Below, piece after piece: positions 60,102 through 64,000 of a DNA stretch of 64,000 nt. Position 1 is the first letter of the stretch. Every line of letters begins with the position of its first letter. The stretch is from Comamonadaceae bacterium (GTDB lineage: Bacteria > Pseudomonadota > Gammaproteobacteria > Burkholderiales > Burkholderiaceae_C), in NCBI GenBank assembly GCA_021299875.1, contig JAJTEW010000001.1, positions 372,001 through 436,000 of the forward strand, written 5' to 3'. The notes under the pieces were generated by a model. The model saw nothing but the letters and a program-made list of their open reading frames with translations. It was not told where the DNA came from and searched no databases. A program made the translations under genes and the position numbers.

Positions 60102-61514
60102 ATGCACCTTTGCGCACTCACACTGGCATCTCTGCCCGCTGACATCCACACCCCCGTTTATGACCGCCGACGCCATGCCCCGGGTGTGGTGCATTTGGGC
60201 TTGGGCGCTTTTCACCGGGCGCACCAGGCCATGGTCTTTGACCAACTGCTGGCCGATGGCGACACGCGCTGGGGCATCCACGGTGTGGGCATGACGCGAC
60301 CTGACTTGGTGAATCACCTGCGTGCGCAAGACGGTCTGTACGCCGTGCGCGTGGCCGACGGCCAAGGTGTCAAGTGGCAAGTACCCGGGGCCCTCTGGCG
60401 CACCAGCGTGGCCACCACCGAACGCCACGACGTGCTGCAAGCCATCGCCGCACCCAGCACCCGCTGGGTCACGCTCACCGTCACAGAAAAAGGCTACACA
60501 CCGGCCTTGGCCCAGCTGCTGCTGGACGGCTTGCGCCTGCGCCAACAAGCCGACTTGCCCGGCATCACCATCGCCTCGTGCGACAACCTGCAAGGCAACG
60601 GCCACAAGCTGCAGGCTTTGCTCAAAGCCCAGATTTCAACCCATGACATCACCGCGCAAGACGCCGGAATGCTGCGCTGGCTGGACGCACACTGCGCCTT
60701 TCCCTGCAGCATGGTCGATCGCATCGTGCCCGCCGCCACACCTGAAGTGCTGGCCGCCGCCAGCCAGGCGCTGGGTTTGCGCGACGACGCAGCGCTCAGC
60801 ACAGAAGGGTTTTGGGAGTGGGTGATCGAAGACCGCTTGGCCGACCCGCTGGATGCCGCCCTGCTGCAAAGCGCTGGTGTGCGTGTCACGCCCGATGTGC
60901 ACAGCTACGAAGAAGCCAAGCTGCGCATGCTCAACGGCAGCCACACGGCCATGGCCCTGATGGGCGCGGTCACCGGCAGACCCTTCATTGCCAGCTGCAT
61001 TGGCGAGCCGCACATCCGCAGCTTTGTGCACCGCTTGATGGGCCAAGAAGTCGCGCCCCACCTGAGTCGCAGTGATTGGGCCGATTACCGCGATGCACTG
61101 ATCACCCGCTTTGGCAATCCCTATTTGAAACACAGCGTGCACCAAATTGCCACCGACAGCTCGCAAAAAATTCCGCAACGCTGGCCGCCTTCGGTGCTGG
61201 GACAGATCGCGCAAGGCGCTTCGTTTGAACACCACGCGTTGGCCGCAGCGGTGTTCGTGCGCTACACCCTGGGCGTAGACGAGCCAGGCCAGGCTTATGC
61301 CCTGAACGACCCGCAAGCCACAAACCTGATGACGATGGGTGCCGCGCAACGCACCGCACCCGCGGCCTGCGTGCGCGCCGTGCTGGCCCGTGAAGACCTG
61401 TGGGGCAGCGCTCTGCCCCACAACGCAGCTTGGATCGCACGCGTCACGCATTGGCACCAGCACGTCCTGCAGCACGGAGTGGACCACGCTGTCCAACAAC
61501 TGGTCGAGGCCTGA
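60102..61514 (+). CDS. Mannitol dehydrogenase family oxidoreductase (UxuB/UxaB-like)
   Basis: A 470-residue NAD-dependent polyol/uronate dehydrogenase. N-terminal cofactor motif GVVHLGLGAFHRAHQAMVFDQ, C-terminal catalytic Lys in EEAKLRMLNGSHTAMALMG. UxuB reduces D-fructuronate to D-mannonate, and the downstream mannonate dehydratase gene makes this the likeliest activity. UxaB (tagaturonate) activity would fit the uxaA gene instead. ATG 60102 is preferred to a TTG three codons earlier. Confidence 0.85.
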   Translation: MHLCALTLASLPADIHTPVYDRRRHAPGVVHLGLGAFHRAHQAMVFDQLLADGDTRWGIHGVGMTRPDLVNHLRAQDGLYAVRVADGQGVKWQVPGALWRTSVATTERHDVLQAIAAPSTRWVTLTVTEKGYTPALAQLLLDGLRLRQQADLPGITIASCDNLQGNGHKLQALLKAQISTHDITAQDAGMLRWLDAHCAFPCSMVDRIVPAATPEVLAAASQALGLRDDAALSTEGFWEWVIEDRLADPLDAALLQSAGVRVTPDVHSYEEAKLRMLNGSHTAMALMGAVTGRPFIASCIGEPHIRSFVHRLMGQEVAPHLSRSDWADYRDALITRFGNPYLKHSVHQIATDSSQKIPQRWPPSVLGQIAQGASFEHHALAAAVFVRYTLGVDEPGQAYALNDPQATNLMTMGAAQRTAPAACVRAVLAREDLWGSALPHNAAWIARVTHWHQHVLQHGVDHAVQQLVEA

Positions 61515-61517
61515 GCC

Positions 61518-62729
61518 ATGAAAATCACTGCCGCCCGCGTCATCGTCTGCAGCCCCGGCCGCAACTTCGTCACCCTCAAAATCGAGACCGACCAAGGGGT
61601 GACCGGCATTGGCGATGCCACACTGAATGGCCGCGAATTGGCCGTGGTCAGTTACCTCGAAGACCATCTGATCCCCTGCCTGATCGGGCGTGACCCGCAA
61701 CAGATCGAAGACATCTGGCAATACCTCTACAAAGGCGCCTACTGGCGGCGCGGCCCGGTCACCATGAGCGCGATTGCGGCCGTTGACACCGCCCTGTGGG
61801 ACATCAAGGCCAAACTGGCGAACATGCCGCTGTACCAATTGCTGGGGGGACGAAGCCGCACCAGCATCATGGTGTATGGCCACGCCAACGGCCGCGACAC
61901 CGCAGAAACGGTAGACGAAGTTTTGCGCCACAAAGAAGCCGGTTACTTGGCCATCCGAGCCCAAAGCGGCGTGCCGGGGCTGCACAAGGTGTATGGTGTG
62001 AGCGGCTCCAATCGCTTGTACGAACCGGCCGACGGCAACTTGCCCAGCGAACACGACTGGAGCACCGAAAAGTATTTGCGCCACACCCCGGGCCTGTTTG
62101 AAGCGGTGCGCGAAGCCGTCGGCCCCGACATTCATTTGCTGCACGACGTGCACCACCGCCTGACCCCCATCGAAGCGGCCCAACTGGGCAAGGCGCTGGA
62201 GCCGGTGCGCATGTTCTGGATGGAAGACCCAACCCCAGCCGAGAACCAGAATGCCTTTGAGTGGATACGCCACCACACCACCACGCCGATCGCGGTGGGC
62301 GAGGTGTTCAACAGCATCTGGGACTGCAAGACCCTGATCGAAAAACAGCTGATCGACTACATCCGCACCACCGTGGTCCACGCGGGTGGCATCACCCACC
62401 TGCGGCGCATCGCCGACCTGGCCAGCCTGTACCAGGTGCGCACCGGCTGCCACGGCGCGACCGACCTGTCTCCCGTGTGCATGGGTGCGGCCCTGCACTT
62501 TGACACCTGGGTGCCCAACTTTGGCGTGCAAGAGTTCATGCCGCACAGCGAAGAAATGTTGTCGGTCTTCCCGCACGACTACCACTTTGAGCGGGGCATG
62601 ATGCACTGCGGCGAGTCACCCGGCCACGGGGTGGACATCGACGAAAAGCTGGCCGCCCAATACCCGTACCAGCGGGCTTATCTGCCGGTGAACCGGCTGC
62701 AGCATGATGGGACCTTGTGGAGTTGGTGA
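61518..62729 (+). CDS. manD: D-mannonate dehydratase ManD-type (enolase superfamily)
   Basis: A 403-residue enolase-superfamily enzyme that dehydrates D-mannonate (or D-gluconate, depending on type) to 2-keto-3-deoxygluconate. Metal ligands: Asp in LLHDVHHR, Glu in [10 protein letters not shown], Glu in [20 protein letters not shown] and the C-terminal [19 protein letters not shown] are typical of the ManD/RspA group. It is a different fold from UxuA. It lies 3 bp after the uxuB-like gene. Confidence 0.9.
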   Translation: MKITAARVIVCSPGRNFVTLKIETDQGVTGIGDATLNGRELAVVSYLEDHLIPCLIGRDPQQIEDIWQYLYKGAYWRRGPVTMSAIAAVDTALWDIKAKLANMPLYQLLGGRSRTSIMVYGHANGRDTAETVDEVLRHKEAGYLAIRAQSGVPGLHKVYGVSGSNRLYEPADGNLPSEHDWSTEKYLRHTPGLFEAVREAVGPDIHLLHDVHHRLTPIEAAQLGKALEPVRMFWMEDPTPAENQNAFEWIRHHTTTPIAVGEVFNSIWDCKTLIEKQLIDYIRTTVVHAGGITHLRRIADLASLYQVRTGCHGATDLSPVCMGAALHFDTWVPNFGVQEFMPHSEEMLSVFPHDYHFERGMMHCGESPGHGVDIDEKLAAQYPYQRAYLPVNRLQHDGTLWSW

Positions 62730-62732
62730 GGA

Positions 62733-63356
62733 TTACAACATCCGCCCCAAAGCCGCCTGCAAATGCTCTGAAGGCAAACGCTTGAAGCCCGAGCGGGCAT
62801 AGCGCTGCAGACGACCTTGCATGAAAGCCACCAACACCGAGGCCGTCACTTGGGCCTCAGCGCTGGGGGTGGGTGTGTCGGCGTGTTTGAGGGATTGGCG
62901 CAGCTGCGCTTCGATCTTGTCAAACAACAAGTTGATGCGCTCTTGCAAACGGTCATGTTCAAAAGCCAGGGCTTCGCCGTTCATGACGCGGCTCATACCG
63001 GGGTTTTTTTCGGCAAATTGCAGCAGCAGCGCAACGATGCGACCGGCTTGTTGCGGGCCAGCGGGATCACGGTCGGTCACTTGGCGGATCAAGCCCATGA
63101 CGGACTGGTCCACAAAATCGATCAGCCCTTCAAACATTTGGGCCTTGCTGGCAAAGTGACGGTACAAAGCCGCTTCACTCACCCCAATTTTGGCGGCCAG
63201 GCCTGCGGTGGTGACGCGCTCAGCGCCCGGCTGCTCCAACATGGTGGCCAGGGTTTGCAAAATCTGCAAACGACGCTCACCCGGGCGCGGACGCTTGCGG
63301 GCGGGGGTGGCGTCTTCGTCGTTGTCGAGTTCAGGGGCTTCGGTTTTTTTTGGCAT
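62733..63356 (-). CDS. slmA: Nucleoid occlusion factor SlmA
   Basis: A 207-residue TetR-like protein that binds DNA and blocks FtsZ assembly over the nucleoid. The HTH is GAERVTTAGLAAKIGVSEAALYRHFASKAQMFEGLIDF, the SlmA-type sequence, and the long C-terminal dimer domain is complete. An N-terminal basic, acidic stretch (KKTEAPELDNDEDATPARKRPRPGERR) precedes it. It follows argB by 44 bp, a conserved pairing in Burkholderiales. Confidence 0.93.
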   Translation of the reverse strand: MPKKTEAPELDNDEDATPARKRPRPGERRLQILQTLATMLEQPGAERVTTAGLAAKIGVSEAALYRHFASKAQMFEGLIDFVDQSVMGLIRQVTDRDPAGPQQAGRIVALLLQFAEKNPGMSRVMNGEALAFEHDRLQERINLLFDKIEAQLRQSLKHADTPTPSAEAQVTASVLVAFMQGRLQRYARSGFKRLPSEHLQAALGRML

Positions 63357-63400
63357 GTTGTGTGTCTTGAGGGTGGCGCTGCGCGTCGGGCGCAGCGGCT

Positions 63401-64000
63401 TTATCGGCTGCGGATCATGGTGCCAAAGGCTTGCTCAGAGAGCACCTCGAGCAGCATGGCGTGGGGCACACGGCCATCGATGATGTGCACCGCGTTGACG
63501 CCGCTCTTGGCCGCATCAAGTGCGCCCGCGATTTTGGGGATCATGCCGCCGCTGATGGTGCCATCGGCGCACAACTCGTCGATGCGGTGGGGGGTCAGCT
63601 CGGTCAGCAGCTGGCCATCTTTGTCGAGGACACCACGGATGTTGGTGAGCATGAGCAATTTTTCGGCTTGCAGCACGGTGGCCAGTTTGGCGGCCACCAC
63701 GTCGGCATTGATGTTGTAGCTTTCGTTGTTGGCACCAAAACCAATCGGGCTGACCACAGGGATGAAGGCATCGTCTTGCAGGCATTGCAAAATGGACGGG
63801 TCGATGCTTTCGATCTCACCGACCTGGCCCACGTCGTATGCTTTGCTGGGGTCTTGGGCGTCCACCAAGCGCAATTTTTTAGCACGAATCAAGCCACCAT
63901 CGCGGCCCGTCAGGCCCACGGCTTTGCCGCCTGCGCGGTTGATCATGCCCACGATGTCTTGCTGCACTTCGCCGCCCAACACCCACTCCACGACTTCCAT
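63401..64000 (-). CDS. argB: Acetylglutamate kinase (partial, N-terminus beyond the window)
   Basis: ArgB phosphorylates N-acetylglutamate in arginine synthesis. About 199 C-terminal residues are present: [18 protein letters not shown], the [28 protein letters not shown] catalytic block, [36 protein letters not shown], and the C-terminus. The start lies past 64000. Confidence 0.95.
   Translation of the reverse strand: MEVVEWVLGGEVQQDIVGMINRAGGKAVGLTGRDGGLIRAKKLRLVDAQDPSKAYDVGQVGEIESIDPSILQCLQDDAFIPVVSPIGFGANNESYNINADVVAAKLATVLQAEKLLMLTNIRGVLDKDGQLLTELTPHRIDELCADGTISGGMIPKIAGALDAAKSGVNAVHIIDGRVPHAMLLEVLSEQAFGTMIRSR

Overview
The window looks like chromosomal DNA of a betaproteobacterium, order Burkholderiales, most likely family Comamonadaceae (Limnohabitans/Rhodoferax-like). 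This rests on gene content and order (ponA/pilMNOPQ/aroK/aroB/dgt/gltBD, argB-slmA, msrPQ, ResB/CcsB cytochrome c maturation, a DUF1415 protein, a TetR/acyl-CoA dehydrogenase/DUF2147/enoyl-CoA hydratase block) and on protein character, not on a database search. No rRNA, tRNA, CRISPR array or prophage was seen. Genes are closely packed, many overlap by 4 bp, and no gene-free stretch exceeds about 290 bp.

Layout. 1-5716: gltD (cut by the window edge) and gltB, read leftward from a clear promoter. 5783-6599: a REP-associated (RayT) transposase gene between two copies, in inverted orientation, of the same 26-bp palindromic repeat, inserted just upstream of the gltB promoter. 6716-8260: a secreted ClpP-like plus rhodanese fusion. 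8291-18082 (leftward): an MFS/DUF1415/methyltransferase trio, dgt, aroB, a shikimate kinase gene with an in-frame TAG, and a compact type IV pilus/DNA-uptake locus (pilM, pilN, a pilO-pilP fusion, a short pilQ). 18270-28675: mrcA, cyaY, lptM-lysA, msrPQ, ccsB-resB and a dihaem cytochrome c4. 28763-33152: ysxC, an alpha/beta hydrolase, two LpxL-type acyltransferases and a helix-turn-helix protein. 33180-35439: groESL with a CIRCE operator and a strong terminator; groEL carries a perfect 18-bp tandem duplication across its catalytic helix. 35482-36957: a putative copper module. 36958-41846: central sugar metabolism (pgi, tal, zwf, hexR-like), with tal and zwf sharing a compact divergent promoter. 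41976-46456: prfC, an RfaH-like factor, a methyltransferase and an enoyl-CoA hydratase. 46495-49578: fatty-acid genes and their TetR regulator with a palindromic operator.

49733-62729 is a sugar-acid catabolic island: a FadR-type GntR regulator with its operator, a TRAP transporter, and two divergent enzyme sets. The rightward set (UxaA, an Ldh-type dehydrogenase, UxuB-like, ManD) should convert hexuronate-derived aldonates to 2-keto-3-deoxygluconate (KDG). The leftward set (a mandelate-racemase-type dehydratase, two SDRs and a fumarylacetoacetate-hydrolase-family enzyme) resembles the non-phosphorylative diketo-hydrolase route known for L-fuconate and L-rhamnonate. No KDG kinase or aldolase is visible, so the two halves may form an unusual route to pyruvate. 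The window ends with slmA and a partial argB.

The two strongest anomalies are the duplicated VEDALH segment in GroEL and the nonsense codon in shikimate kinase. Both hit normally essential genes, so assembly or base-calling error must be excluded first.
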